Shown in pieces: positions 34,641 to 43,519 of a stretch of DNA of 64,000 nt. How positions within the stretch are numbered: the first letter of the stretch is position 1; the number at the start of each line of letters is the position of its first letter. The translations under genes were made by a program, and so were the position numbers. Under the pieces are notes generated by a model that ran no database searches, was not told the origin of the DNA, and saw nothing but the letters and a program-made list of their open reading frames with translations. The stretch comes from Betaproteobacteria bacterium (lineage in GTDB: Bacteria; Pseudomonadota; Gammaproteobacteria; Burkholderiales; Usitatibacteraceae). The DNA lies in NCBI GenBank assembly GCA_016791265.1, contig JAEUMY010000018.1, forward strand, positions 62,001 to 126,000, given 5' to 3'.

Positions 34641-35890
34641 GGCTTCGCCTCCGGCTTCACGGCCGCCGCCGACCTGGCGGCCAGTTTGCGAATATTCGCA
34701 TCCTCGAATCCGCTGGCAGCGAGCCATTCGCGCGCTGGCTGAGCGGCCGCGGCGTCGCCGGCGGCGATGGCGGCTTCGAGCAACACGCGGGCGTCGCGCG
34801 GCTCGCGCTGGTCCTTGAAGTTGGCGATGGCGAGTTCCAGAGCCCGCGCGGGCTTGTTGTTGAGATGCAGCTCGAAGCGCGACTCGTCCGCTTGATGCGT
34901 GGTGTCACCGCGTGTGCGCGCGGCGGAGAATCGGTCGCGCAGCGACTGCGTGTGGGCCATCGTCGCGGGCAGCTTAAGCGCCGCGCCGGCCAAGGCCAAT
35001 CGAAGCAGCAACGTGTCGGAGGTTTCCCAGCCGGAAAGCAGTTTCACCACCTCCTCGTGACGGCCCTGATCAAGCAGAAACTCGCTCCACGCGGTGAAGA
35101 GGAAGTTGTCCTCGATCCCTAGCGCGAGCGCGGCGCGGAAATGCTTCTCGGCCGCCTTCGCGTCGCCGCGCCAGTGCATCACTTCCGCCAGACGCGAGTG
35201 CAGCCAGAGCCGGTTGGCGGGTGGGGTGCCTCGCTTGGCTGCGGCGGCCAGCGCGCGCTCAAGCGTTGCTTGCGCCGCGGCGAGTTTTCCGCCGTAAGCC
35301 TGGGCCAGGCTGAAGCAGCCGGTGGTGAGCGTGTCGCTGCCCTCACCGCCGCCGATGGATTTCAGCGCCTCGCAATCCGCCGTCGCATCGGCGATGCGCG
35401 CCTGCACCAGCAGGATCGCCGCGCGCCAGGCGCGGGCGGGCGCGAAGCCAGGATCGATCTTGATGGCCGCATCGAAGTCGGCCAGCGCGCCTGCGAAGTC
35501 GTGCCGGTATTGGCGCAGTTGTCCACGCAGCGTCAACACATCGGGACGCTGGCCGCGAGCCGCGTGATTGAAGTGCGGCGCCATGAACGCCTCCGCATAC
35601 CCGACATAGCGAGGGTCGCCCTTGGCCATGGCGAGGTCGTACCAATGCTCGCCCAGCTTCACCGCCGCGGCGGCATCGTCCGGTGCGGCGCGCACGGCGG
35701 CGCGCAGCGTGGCGAGTTCGCCGGCTCGCGCGTCGCCGGGGCGCATCGGCAGACGCTCCAGCACTTCGGCCGGGTCGGTCGGCACGCGCGGCGCGGCCTC
35801 AGCCGACATCGTGCAGACAGTCAGTGAGAGAGCAAGCAGCGCTCCGGGAACCGCGCGGCGGCGGGACGCGTCAATGTGGCGGGGAATCAT
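34637..35890 (-). CDS. Secreted TPR protein coupled to the HupE-like gene
   Basis: The product has 417 residues. The start was chosen to give a leader (MIPRHIDASRRRAVPGALLA ... AEAA). TPR-like helices run through the rest, such as FAGALADFDAAIKIDPGFAP, AAAQATLERALAAAAKRGTP and GDAKAAEKHFRAALALGIED. TPR proteins act as scaffolds. The four-base ATGA overlap with the HupE-like gene strongly suggests the two products are made together and may interact at the periplasmic face. A palindrome copy encodes A-N-I-R near the C terminus. Confidence 0.8.
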   Translation of the reverse strand: MIPRHIDASRRRAVPGALLALSLTVCTMSAEAAPRVPTDPAEVLERLPMRPGDARAGELATLRAAVRAAPDDAAAAVKLGEHWYDLAMAKGDPRYVGYAEAFMAPHFNHAARGQRPDVLTLRGQLRQYRHDFAGALADFDAAIKIDPGFAPARAWRAAILLVQARIADATADCEALKSIGGGEGSDTLTTGCFSLAQAYGGKLAAAQATLERALAAAAKRGTPPANRLWLHSRLAEVMHWRGDAKAAEKHFRAALALGIEDNFLFTAWSEFLLDQGRHEEVVKLLSGWETSDTLLLRLALAGAALKLPATMAHTQSLRDRFSAARTRGDTTHQADESRFELHLNNKPARALELAIANFKDQREPRDARVLLEAAIAAGDAAAAQPAREWLAASGFEDANIRKLAARSAAAVKPEAKP

Positions 35891-35981
35891 GGCGGGCAGT
35901 CGCGAACAGCGTTCGCTCGTCGGTCGGCAGCGCCGGACTCTATCAGAAACCCGCCGCCCGCCCCGCTCCCTCCCCAACCCG

Positions 35982-37136
35982 TCAGCGCAAGAACGTCTTG
36001 TCCCGCGTGATGATGGACAGATCGGTCATGTCCAGTCCGGTGTGATCGTTGGGCGAGTAGTTGATGGCGAGGTCGCCCAAGTCGAAGGTGCCGAGATTGT
36101 CCAGCGCCTTTTGCAACCCGGCGCGCGTGACGGGTGTGCCCGCGCCCTTGAGGCCGCGCACGGCGATCTTGGCGGCGGCGAAGCCTTCGAGCATGCCTTG
36201 CGTCAGCGTGACCTTGTTCTTGAACGCGGCCATCTGCGCCTCGCGCACGAAGGGTTGGGTGAGACTTTTCTCGTCGGGGAACACCTGGCTCACGATGACG
36301 CCATGCGCATGCTTGTCCAAGAGCTTGATGAACGCGGTTGAAGCGTTGTTGGACACGGTCGCGATGCGCGCCTCGGACCCGGCGGCGCGCAGCGCGACGA
36401 TGGCGTTCTTCACCGCGAGCCCCGCGCCGACGACGATGATCACCTGCGGATCGCTCTTGACGAGCTTGTCCAGCACCGGCTTCATGAAGTCGGTGTTGTC
36501 CTTGGTCGCGGCATCGCGGTCGAACTCCAGCTCGATCGCGGGTTTCAGATTCTGCTTGGCCAGCCCACTGTCGAGGCCCTTCAGGACATCGCGGCCAAAT
36601 CCGTCGGCGACGCTCAGCACGGCGATGCGATGCAGCCCCGTGGTCTTCAGCAGTGCGACCAACTTTTCGGCCTCCAGCTGATAGGCGGTGCGCACATTGA
36701 ACACGTAGCGGTTGACCGGCTGGTGAAACGTCATCGCGCCGGTGGATGGGCCGATGAGCGGCACCTGGTGCTTTTCGATGAGCGGCAGAATGGCCTGGTT
36801 GTGCGGCGTGCCGCGCACCAGCATCAGCCCCACCACATTGTCCTGTTCTATCAGCCGCGTCACCGTGGCGACGGTCTTTGGCACTTCGAAGTTGTCGTCG
36901 CGGGCGATGAGCTTCACCTTCTGCCCGTTGACGCCGCCGTTGGCGTTGACCTGACCGATGTACAGCTCGGCGCCCTTCAACACCTCCAGCATCGAGCCGG
37001 CGTTCTTGCCCTCCAACGGGCCGGAAACACCGAGTTTTATTTGCGCCTGGGCCGATGCCGCGCAGAGGAAGACAACGCCAGCGAACGCCATCAACCCAAA
37101 CAACCGCCTCGGCATGACGATGGGTGATCTCATCAT
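35982..37136 (-). CDS. Leu/Ile/Val-type ABC transporter substrate-binding protein
   Basis: The product has 384 residues with a signal peptide (MPRRLFGLMAFAGVVFL ... AQAQ). The type I periplasmic binding fold is shown by IKLGVSGPLEGKNAGSMLEV, GAELYIGQVNANGGVNGQKV, VPLIGPSTGAMTFHQPV and VLSVADGFGRDVLKGLDSGL. It captures amino acids or related amides or aromatic acids for an ABC importer. GAGGACA precedes the ATG. No permease or ATPase genes flank it, so it must use components elsewhere or act as a sensor. Confidence 0.9.
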   Translation of the reverse strand: MMRSPIVMPRRLFGLMAFAGVVFLCAASAQAQIKLGVSGPLEGKNAGSMLEVLKGAELYIGQVNANGGVNGQKVKLIARDDNFEVPKTVATVTRLIEQDNVVGLMLVRGTPHNQAILPLIEKHQVPLIGPSTGAMTFHQPVNRYVFNVRTAYQLEAEKLVALLKTTGLHRIAVLSVADGFGRDVLKGLDSGLAKQNLKPAIELEFDRDAATKDNTDFMKPVLDKLVKSDPQVIIVVGAGLAVKNAIVALRAAGSEARIATVSNNASTAFIKLLDKHAHGVIVSQVFPDEKSLTQPFVREAQMAAFKNKVTLTQGMLEGFAAAKIAVRGLKGAGTPVTRAGLQKALDNLGTFDLGDLAINYSPNDHTGLDMTDLSIITRDKTFLR

Positions 37137-37478
37137 TCTTGTGTCCTCGTAGGTGCGAATGCGCCCAAAAACTCTAGCGACTGCTCCCACGGGTCACAAT
37201 CGGGGATGACGAGAGCGATGGCCGGCGGCCGCCCTGCTCGTGGATGCGTGGTCCCTTAGGTCGCGTTCAGTTCAGCGGCGGCCACTCGGGGACTGACGCG
37301 CCTCGATTGGATGTTGTCCCCTAAGGTCATGCCTTGGTGTCTGATCAGGTGCTGCTTCGCGTCGAGCGCCGATCTCTATCAATGCCGACGAGTGGGCTCG
37401 TACCTTCTTGAGGGGAGTTCGCTTTCGGCAGCCAGCCATTAGCATGACCTTCGACAATGCGAGATGAGAGAGGGCGCC
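37137..37478. other. 342-base intergenic region without a recognised gene
   Basis: It separates the divergent amino-acid-binding-protein and crystallin-hydrolase genes. No convincing open frame with family similarity, no palindrome copy and no clear promoter pair were seen, though regulatory sites for both genes must lie here. Confidence 0.5.
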
Positions 37479-39677
37479 ATGGCTGATGTCACGTTGTACG
37501 AGCACTTCGATTTTCAAGGCGCACGGCAAGGCCTTGACGTGGGCCGGTACGACTTGCCCGACCTGACGCTCTCCAATGATGTCGTCAGCTCGGTTCAGGT
37601 GAGGCCGGGATTCACCGTCGTTCTCTACCAGGACAGCGGCTTCAGCGGTGCCACGCGCGTCTTCACCGACGACGTTCGCCGGTTGGATCCCGCGTTCAAT
37701 GACCGCGTGTCTTCCGCCATCGTGCTTGGGCCCGCCGTGCGACCGGAGGTCTACCGGCATGTGGATTTCAATGGGCCGCGCCGGGAATTCACCGTCGGCA
37801 GATTTGGCCGCAGTGAATTGGGTGTCGGTGACAACGAAGTCAGCTCGCTTCGCGTCCCGCCGGGTTGGACGGTCACGCTCTTTGATCGCGGCGATTTCAG
37901 CGGAACCAGCCGCAAGTTCACGGCGGACGTGGCCAACCTCGGCGACTTCAATGACAAGACCTCCTCGCTCGTTGTCACGGGCCCGCCGGACAGCGAGGCG
38001 TCGGCCCTGCTTCGTGATCGGGTGCATCGCGCCTACGGCGGACGAGTGCCGGGTTGCGTGTTCCACGTCACACGCAACGGCATGCCCTATGCGGACGGTT
38101 CGTTCGGCTGGGCGCGGCTACCCAATCAGACCGACGGCGCATTGCCGATGTCCTCGGAGACGCTGGTGCATGTGGCGAGCGTGGGCAAGCTCATTTGCGC
38201 GGTCGCCATCCTGCGCCTGATCGAGGAATGGAATGCGATTCTCGCCTTGTCCGTGGTTGACGCCTCGGGACGCCGGACCTTTCCCGGGCTGGTTGATCCG
38301 ACCGACCGTCGACTCGTCGATACCGTGCTTCAGTCCGGCGCACCGATCGATCTCGACTCCGCGGCCTATCCGCTGGTTGAGCCGCTGCTGGATACCGCGT
38401 TGATCGCCTCGTTCGGGCCGAACTATCCCGGCGCCAACGTGGCCAGCATCACGCTGCGGCAGATCCTGAGCCACCAATCGTCATTCTCCATGTCGTATTC
38501 GGAAGCCGATCTTGGCGGCCTTTCCAAGGCAGCCGTGGAATTCGAGCCTCAGGGTGAGGGACAGAGTCTCATCAACCTCTCGAAAGTGCTCACCGCGTTT
38601 CTGAAGCAAGATGCCACAGCCGCTCCCGCCTACAACAACGCCGCCTACACGGTGCTGGGCGGTGTGGTTGAAGCCGTGACCGGCAGGCCTTACACCACCT
38701 GGACGCGCAGTCGCCTGTTTCCGAGCGCGCAGTTCGATGACCTGACGCGCCGTGTCATCGACCGGTCGCGTGCGGCCAGGTACTACAGCCGCGATGGATT
38801 CTCCTTCGGACAGGGTACCTACCATCCCGACTACACCAGCTTCAGCGCGGCAGGCGGCTGGTACGTCAGCGCACGGGCACTTTGCGAGTGGCTGGACGCG
38901 GTGATGGAAAAGCGCGTGTTCGCAGGACGCCCGATCCTTCACGACCCCGAAAGACTGATGACCGAACTCCCCGGCGTCGGAGGCTACAGACTGGGCCGGC
39001 TGGGCGGCTTCAACAAGAATGGTGGAACAGGTGTTGGCGGCGGCGCGACGAATTGCCGCGTCGCCTTCCTGCGCGGATACGGCCGGGAGCGGGTCTGCGC
39101 GTTCGTGCAAGTCAATGCCGAAGCCGACGCCGACCAGGTGCTGGACCTGGGCCTCGATGCGCTGCGTGAACACCTGACACGGCGGCCCGTCGCCCCACCC
39201 GCGGCGACCGGCTCAGCGGGTCTCACCCAGTCGGTGTATTGGGGAGACAGCGCCAACACGTTCGCCGCGTCCGCCGTTGTCGCGCCGGTGGTCAGGACCG
39301 CCGTCAGCGTGGAGAGTGTGCTCGCGAATCGCACCGATCTGCTGGGCAACGATCCGCTTCCAGGTGGCCAAAGTCGAGATGACATTGTCATGGTGGAACT
39401 GGACGGCATCGTGCAGACGGCGGGCGCGGGACCCTACCAGTTTCGTCTATCGAGCGACGATGGCTCGCTGCTGTGGATCGACGACCGACTGATCATCGAC
39501 AACGACGGCGATCATTCACTGCGCGCAGCGGAGTCGGCGCTCATCACGCTGGGCAGCCGATGTTCCATTCGCGTGCGTTGGTACAACAGCGGTGGTGGCG
39601 GCGCGCTCTATTTGGAATGGAAGCTTCCGGGCGCCGCCGACTACACGCCCGTGCCGACGGCGAGCTTCAGCACCTGA
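37479..39677 (+). CDS. Beta/gamma-crystallin, serine-hydrolase (beta-lactamase fold) and PA14 multidomain protein
   Basis: The product has 732 residues with no signal peptide. Residues about 3-85 and 88-168 are two beta/gamma-crystallin domains with Greek-key Y/F-x-x-x-x-F-x-G segments (LYEHFDFQGARQ, VYRHVDFNGPRREF) and N-D-x-x-S-S pairs typical of calcium sites. Residues about 175-555 resemble class C beta-lactamase/esterase enzymes: S234-V-G-K237 in HVASVGKLICAV, Y385-N-N in PAYNNAAYTVLGG, and FNKNGGTGVGGG as the third motif. Residues about 570-732 are a PA14 carbohydrate-binding domain (YQFRLSSDDGSLLWIDDRLI, DHSLRAAES). GAGAGAGGG precedes the chosen ATG. The combination suggests a surface- or sugar-associated hydrolase; the substrate is unknown. 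Confidence 0.85.
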   Translation: MADVTLYEHFDFQGARQGLDVGRYDLPDLTLSNDVVSSVQVRPGFTVVLYQDSGFSGATRVFTDDVRRLDPAFNDRVSSAIVLGPAVRPEVYRHVDFNGPRREFTVGRFGRSELGVGDNEVSSLRVPPGWTVTLFDRGDFSGTSRKFTADVANLGDFNDKTSSLVVTGPPDSEASALLRDRVHRAYGGRVPGCVFHVTRNGMPYADGSFGWARLPNQTDGALPMSSETLVHVASVGKLICAVAILRLIEEWNAILALSVVDASGRRTFPGLVDPTDRRLVDTVLQSGAPIDLDSAAYPLVEPLLDTALIASFGPNYPGANVASITLRQILSHQSSFSMSYSEADLGGLSKAAVEFEPQGEGQSLINLSKVLTAFLKQDATAAPAYNNAAYTVLGGVVEAVTGRPYTTWTRSRLFPSAQFDDLTRRVIDRSRAARYYSRDGFSFGQGTYHPDYTSFSAAGGWYVSARALCEWLDAVMEKRVFAGRPILHDPERLMTELPGVGGYRLGRLGGFNKNGGTGVGGGATNCRVAFLRGYGRERVCAFVQVNAEADADQVLDLGLDALREHLTRRPVAPPAATGSAGLTQSVYWGDSANTFAASAVVAPVVRTAVSVESVLANRTDLLGNDPLPGGQSRDDIVMVELDGIVQTAGAGPYQFRLSSDDGSLLWIDDRLIIDNDGDHSLRAAESALITLGSRCSIRVRWYNSGGGGALYLEWKLPGAADYTPVPTASFST

Positions 39678-39738
39678 TCGGCGCAGCCGGTGAAAACGCG
39701 ATCGGTCCACGTGATCGGTCGCGCCCGCATGCCGCATT

Positions 39739-39750
39739 GCGAATATTCGC
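39739..39750. repeat. GCGAATATTCGC palindrome in a 20-base perfect dyad, convergent
   Basis: The symmetric region extends to CATTG on the left and CAATG on the right, giving 20 bases of perfect dyad between convergent genes. It may help end both transcripts. Confidence 0.9.
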
Positions 39751-39776
39751 AATGGCGCTGACTGTCGCCCGAAGGA

Positions 39777-40292
39777 CTAACGCGGGCACTTGCAGGCTTC
39801 GGTCAGCTTCTCGATCCGCTCCATGTAAAGCTGCGTCTCGCGCTCGACCACCGGCCCGATCTTCTGCGAGAAATGCTGGGTGAGCAGCGGCATCGCGGTC
39901 TGCGCGGCCTTCACGTCCTTTTGTCCGAGGGGCGATCTGTAGTAGGCGAGGAGGCCGTCAAGCTCCTTGTCGCTGAACTGCGAGCCGTAAGCCTTGGCCC
40001 ACACTTCGACCATCTCGCTGGCGCTCCAGGTCTTGTTGAGCGAGAGCACGAAGTCCTCGAATGCCCGCAGGAACTTATCCTGGTATTCCGGCGTGGGCTT
40101 CAGCCGCATGAATATCTGGTCCGACATCTGGCGAGCTTGCTTGCGGCTTTCTTCCTTGCCGGCCTCGAGCTGCTGTTCAATCAGCACCATCAGGCCTTGC
40201 GCCTTCATCAGTTCGCGCACTTTGTCGTCGCGCGGGGCAGCCTGTATCGGAAGCACTAGAAACAGCAGGGCAAGCAATGCGATGCGGGTCAT
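39777..40292 (-). CDS. DUF2059 secreted protein
   Basis: The product has 171 residues with a signal peptide (MTRIALLALLFLVLPIQAA). DUF2059 features are present: VRELMKAQGLMVLIEQQLEA, an all-helical body and AYGSQFSDKELDGLLAYYRS with PLGQK following. The family occurs in the periplasm of proteobacteria and its role is unknown. A longer upstream extension of the frame is non-conserved. It is divergent from the SRPBCC gene. Confidence 0.88.
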   Translation of the reverse strand: MTRIALLALLFLVLPIQAAPRDDKVRELMKAQGLMVLIEQQLEAGKEESRKQARQMSDQIFMRLKPTPEYQDKFLRAFEDFVLSLNKTWSASEMVEVWAKAYGSQFSDKELDGLLAYYRSPLGQKDVKAAQTAMPLLTQHFSQKIGPVVERETQLYMERIEKLTEACKCPR

Positions 40293-40443
40293 GGATTTCC
40301 TTTTCTGGTGTGGAGCGTTCGTGCGGAGCGGGGGCATGATAGCGCAGCACCCCGCCACAAACCGTCACAGAAGGCCGGCAAGGCTTGACCCGCCAACGGC
40401 TTCACGGTTGAAACTGCGCGCTCCCTCACACAAGGAGCCGCTC

Positions 40444-40938
40444 ATGCACATCCCCGCCGCGGAACCCGTCCTGGCCCCGCGCCAGGAACGCGCATTCACG
40501 CAAACCATCCATGCCACGCCCGACCGCGTCTTTCCCCTGCTCTGCCCAGTGATGGAAGCGCGCTGGCTGAATGACTGGACTTATCGCATGATCCATTCCG
40601 AAAGCGGTGTCGCGGAGCCGGGCGCCGTGTTCGAAACGCCGCACGCCGACGGTCGCACGCTGTGGATCATCACCGCGCATGAACCGGACACCCGCGTCGC
40701 CTTCGCGCGCTGGCAGCCGGATGATCTGGTGGTGTCGCTGGACATCCGGCTCGCGCCGCATGGCACGGCAAAGACGCGCGTGGATATCCGCTACGTGTGG
40801 ACCGGCATCGGGCCACTCGCACGGAGCGCACTGGATGCTCTCACCGTCGAAGCGTGGCGCGATAACATGCTGCATTGGGAAAGGAGCATGAACGCATGGC
40901 TCGCGAACGCAGCCAGCCGGACGACGGCAACCTGCTGA
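40444..40938 (+). CDS. SRPBCC-fold (polyketide cyclase/START-like) protein
   Basis: The product has 164 residues. ERAFTQTIHATPDRVFPLLC, the central strand set and a C-terminal helix (ALDALTVEAWRDNMLHWERS) fit the SRPBCC helix-grip fold, which binds small hydrophobic ligands. AAGGAG precedes the ATG. It overlaps the next gene by 43 bases, so the two are likely made together; the specific ligand is unknown. Confidence 0.8.
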   Translation: MHIPAAEPVLAPRQERAFTQTIHATPDRVFPLLCPVMEARWLNDWTYRMIHSESGVAEPGAVFETPHADGRTLWIITAHEPDTRVAFARWQPDDLVVSLDIRLAPHGTAKTRVDIRYVWTGIGPLARSALDALTVEAWRDNMLHWERSMNAWLANAASRTTATC

Positions 40939-41240
40939 CAATCTCCGCGCTGGCGCGCCAGGTTCGCGTGCTGCAACGTCAGCGCGAGGACGTCGATGAA
41001 CGCCTGCGAGTCGCGAGCGAACTCATACACGGCGTGGCTGAGCGTTCCATCCGGGGCACGGCCTTCACCAAGGCAAGCTGGACCGCCATGTTCCGCGCCA
41101 TCGGTCTCGATGATGACGCAATGCTGCGCTGGCACCGCCAATTCGAAGAAACCAACCCCGAGGACCACAAGGCATTCCTGCGCTCGCTTGGACTGGATGC
41201 GGCCGAGGTGCAGCGGATCCGCCGCCGTTCACGCCGCTGA
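40896..41240 (+). CDS. MerR-associated C-terminal-type protein without the DNA-binding domain
   Basis: The product has 114 residues. The segment KASWTAMFRAIGLDDDAMLR, then WHRQFEETNPEDHKAFLRSL and GLDAAEVQRIRRRSRR resembles the C-terminal region that follows the helix-turn-helix and coiled coil in some MerR-family regulators. Here the HTH is absent and only a coiled-coil-like start (ARQVRVLQRQREDVDERLRV) is present. The start is set by the GGAGC element before the ATG. Co-translation with the SRPBCC gene suggests a small ligand-binding or regulatory module. The family assignment is by resemblance only. Confidence 0.6.
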   Translation: MARERSQPDDGNLLTISALARQVRVLQRQREDVDERLRVASELIHGVAERSIRGTAFTKASWTAMFRAIGLDDDAMLRWHRQFEETNPEDHKAFLRSLGLDAAEVQRIRRRSRR

Positions 41241-41291
41241 TCGACGGCCCGTCGGCCGAGTACCGATGGGTCCTCGCATGACAGACGCGGT

Positions 41292-41303
41292 GCGAATATT
41301 CGC
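41292..41303. repeat. GCGAATATTCGC palindrome, convergent intergenic
   Basis: A perfect copy in the 73-base gap between the MerR-associated and DUF885 genes, next to a short CGACG-GCC-CGTCG hairpin. Confidence 0.9.
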
Positions 41304-41313
41304 GATGCGCGAA

Positions 41314-43089
41314 TCACGACGCCCGCATCAGCGCCGCGATGAACTTCACCGGCGCGTTGCCATGGGACAGGAACTGGTTGTTGAAGCCCTTCACCGAGAA
41401 TTTGTCGGCCTGCTTCGCCTTCAGTTCGTCGCGCAGAGCCGTGATCTCCGCGTAGCCGGCAAAGTAGCTGGTGAGCTGCACTTGCGAAAACGTGGCGCGG
41501 CGCCACTTCTCGGTGGCCTCGGTCTCCTGCTGGAAGGCCTCGCGGATCATGTAGCGCAGTGCGTCCTCGCGCTGCAGATTCATGGTCTGAATCTCGATGT
41601 CCAGAATGGTGTTCATCACCGAGCGCAGGTTCCATTTCATCCACGACAGCCAAATTTCCGGCGAACCGTTGTCGTAGCCCGCGTCCAGCATCACCTTCTC
41701 GCTGAAGACCGCCCAGCCCTCGATCATGGCGCCGTTGCCAAAGAGCGACTTCACCAGACTCTTCGACTTGTTGGCGTGCATGAGCTGCGTGTAATGGCCG
41801 GGAATCGCTTCGTGGATGTTGAGAATTTGCAGCGTCCAGTCGTTGTATTCGCGCAGGAACGAGGCGGCCTGCGCCTCGGTGAAGTGATCCAGCGGCGTCA
41901 CGTTGTAGTAGGTGTTCGCGGTCGGGTCGAACGGCCCCGGCGCGCTGATCGAAGCCCCCGCGCCACCGCCGCGCATGTAGGGTGGCGTCTCGCGCACGAC
42001 CAGCGGGCGGCTCGGGTCCTGATCGACCAGATCCTTCTCGCGCACGAATTTCTCCAGCGCGGGAATCTGGGCGCGGATGGTCTCGACGAACGCCTCGCGC
42101 TTGGTGTGCTGCTTCGACAACTCATCCAACACGGCGCGGATCAAGTCCAGCCGATCCGCGGGCATCGGCTTGCCCGTCATCCATTTGGGCCAGAGTTCGC
42201 GGGCGAGCTTTTCCATCGCGTCATGCAGCGCGACCTTTTCCTTCAGTGCGCGCTGGTGCAGCTGCTCGACGGTGAAAGAGGACTGGATGTCGTAAGCGAA
42301 CTTCCGCGCGTACAGGTCCTTGCCGATGCGAAACGTCCTCGCGCCGCCCTGCTTCAGCTTGGTCTCCAGCGCGGAGAGGAATTCGATGAAGCCATTGACG
42401 GCGGCCTTGGCGGCGGTATTGCGCGCGGCGAACATCGCCTTTTCGTCGACGCTCAGGGATGATCCGGCCACTTTCTTTTCGAGGTCTTCGCCGAACACTC
42501 GCAACGCGCCGCGATTCTGGATCAGGGCCAGCTGAGTGTGTTCCAGCGTCGGGTTCTCGATGGCTGCCTTGGCCGCCGCGTAGTAGGCCGGCACCTTGGC
42601 CAGCCGCGCGATGACGTGACGCAGTCGCGTCTCAAGCGGCGCGAACTCGGTGTTGATGAGCACGCCAAAATCGCCGCCGACGTTGTAGGTGGACGGCTGC
42701 CACTGCCAGGGCTTGAACGTGGTGAGCTGCCAGCGACGCGACTCGAACTGGTTTCGCATCAACTCGAGATCGACGCGATGGCCCGGGTTCAGCGACGCGA
42801 GATCGATTTTGGCGAGTGCATCGAGATGGCGCGTGTAGAACGCCACGGAGCGCTCCCGCCACGCGGCATCCGGCACGGTCATGCGGTCGGCGTGCCGATA
42901 GTTGCCAACCCGAGTCGCGTACTCGGGAAACGCCTGCCACATCTCCTCCAGCACACCGTCGACATGGCGTTGGAAGGCGGCGTCGGCGCTCGCCGCCGCG
43001 CGCGGTTGGGTCGCGCACGCGGCGAGAAGGGCGGCGACCAGACAACAGACGGCTGCTCGGATCAGCGGCATCGGTACGGGGAGCGTCAT
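41314..43089 (-). CDS. DUF885 lipoprotein, putative metallopeptidase
   Basis: The product has 591 residues, a typical DUF885 length. A lipobox (VAALLAACATQ) anchors it to a membrane. The zinc-binding-like motif H426-E-A-I-P-G-H432 and the Glu of AMIEGWAVFSEKVMLDAG follow the M32/DUF885 pattern of H-E-x-x-x-x-H plus a downstream E. The rest is helical. The family behaves as peptidases in a few cases, so cell-envelope or peptide degradation is likely, but the substrate is unknown. A palindrome copy lies 19 bases before its start. Confidence 0.92.
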   Translation of the reverse strand: MTLPVPMPLIRAAVCCLVAALLAACATQPRAAASADAAFQRHVDGVLEEMWQAFPEYATRVGNYRHADRMTVPDAAWRERSVAFYTRHLDALAKIDLASLNPGHRVDLELMRNQFESRRWQLTTFKPWQWQPSTYNVGGDFGVLINTEFAPLETRLRHVIARLAKVPAYYAAAKAAIENPTLEHTQLALIQNRGALRVFGEDLEKKVAGSSLSVDEKAMFAARNTAAKAAVNGFIEFLSALETKLKQGGARTFRIGKDLYARKFAYDIQSSFTVEQLHQRALKEKVALHDAMEKLARELWPKWMTGKPMPADRLDLIRAVLDELSKQHTKREAFVETIRAQIPALEKFVREKDLVDQDPSRPLVVRETPPYMRGGGAGASISAPGPFDPTANTYYNVTPLDHFTEAQAASFLREYNDWTLQILNIHEAIPGHYTQLMHANKSKSLVKSLFGNGAMIEGWAVFSEKVMLDAGYDNGSPEIWLSWMKWNLRSVMNTILDIEIQTMNLQREDALRYMIREAFQQETEATEKWRRATFSQVQLTSYFAGYAEITALRDELKAKQADKFSVKGFNNQFLSHGNAPVKFIAALMRAS

Positions 43090-43107
43090 GGCGTTTCCAG
43101 GTGGATT

Positions 43108-43119
43108 GCGAATATTCGC
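43108..43119. repeat. GCGAATATTCGC palindrome upstream of the DUF885 gene
   Basis: A perfect copy with T and A on either side, between two leftward genes. Confidence 0.9.
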
Positions 43120-43224
43120 ATTGTGCCGAAAGGTGGCGAATCAGGTCTCGTCGCATGGATGGAAGAAAGGGAACTGCGACGAGACTCCGCACCGCCCCCA
43201 GCCGGTGAGGGCGCCCGCGTCCCC

Positions 43225-43518
43225 TCAATTCAAAAAGACCGGCCCGACCGCCAGCAGAATCAGCATGATCACCGGCACAGTCATCGCCGTGAGCAGCCCG
43301 CGAACGAACAATCCAGCGGTGGAATGCGCGGCTTTGCGGTCGAACACGCGCACGGCATTGAAGATCAGCGTGATGAATGCGAGGGGGGCCGCCAGCAGCA
43401 TGACCATGAGCGGCACGAACGAACCGCCGGGCGTCTTGATGATGTCTCCGAACAAGAGGCCAATGCCAATCGGCAACTGGATCAGAAGAGGCAACAGCAC
43501 ACCGAAGATGAGCCGCAT
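43225..43518 (-). CDS. Small three-helix membrane protein
   Basis: The product is 97 residues, starting MRLIFGVLLPLLIQLPIGIG with two further hydrophobic segments and a basic loop (VRVFDRKAAHS). No family was recognised. Its start codon is separated from the stop of the upstream GFA gene by one base, so the two are probably co-translated. Confidence 0.6.
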   Translation of the reverse strand: MRLIFGVLLPLLIQLPIGIGLLFGDIIKTPGGSFVPLMVMLLAAPLAFITLIFNAVRVFDRKAAHSTAGLFVRGLLTAMTVPVIMLILLAVGPVFLN

Positions 43519-43519
43519 G

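Noticed and set aside
37272..38066. Leftward frame overlapping the start of the crystallin-hydrolase gene
   Set aside because: Mostly antisense to a strongly supported gene and without recognisable domains.
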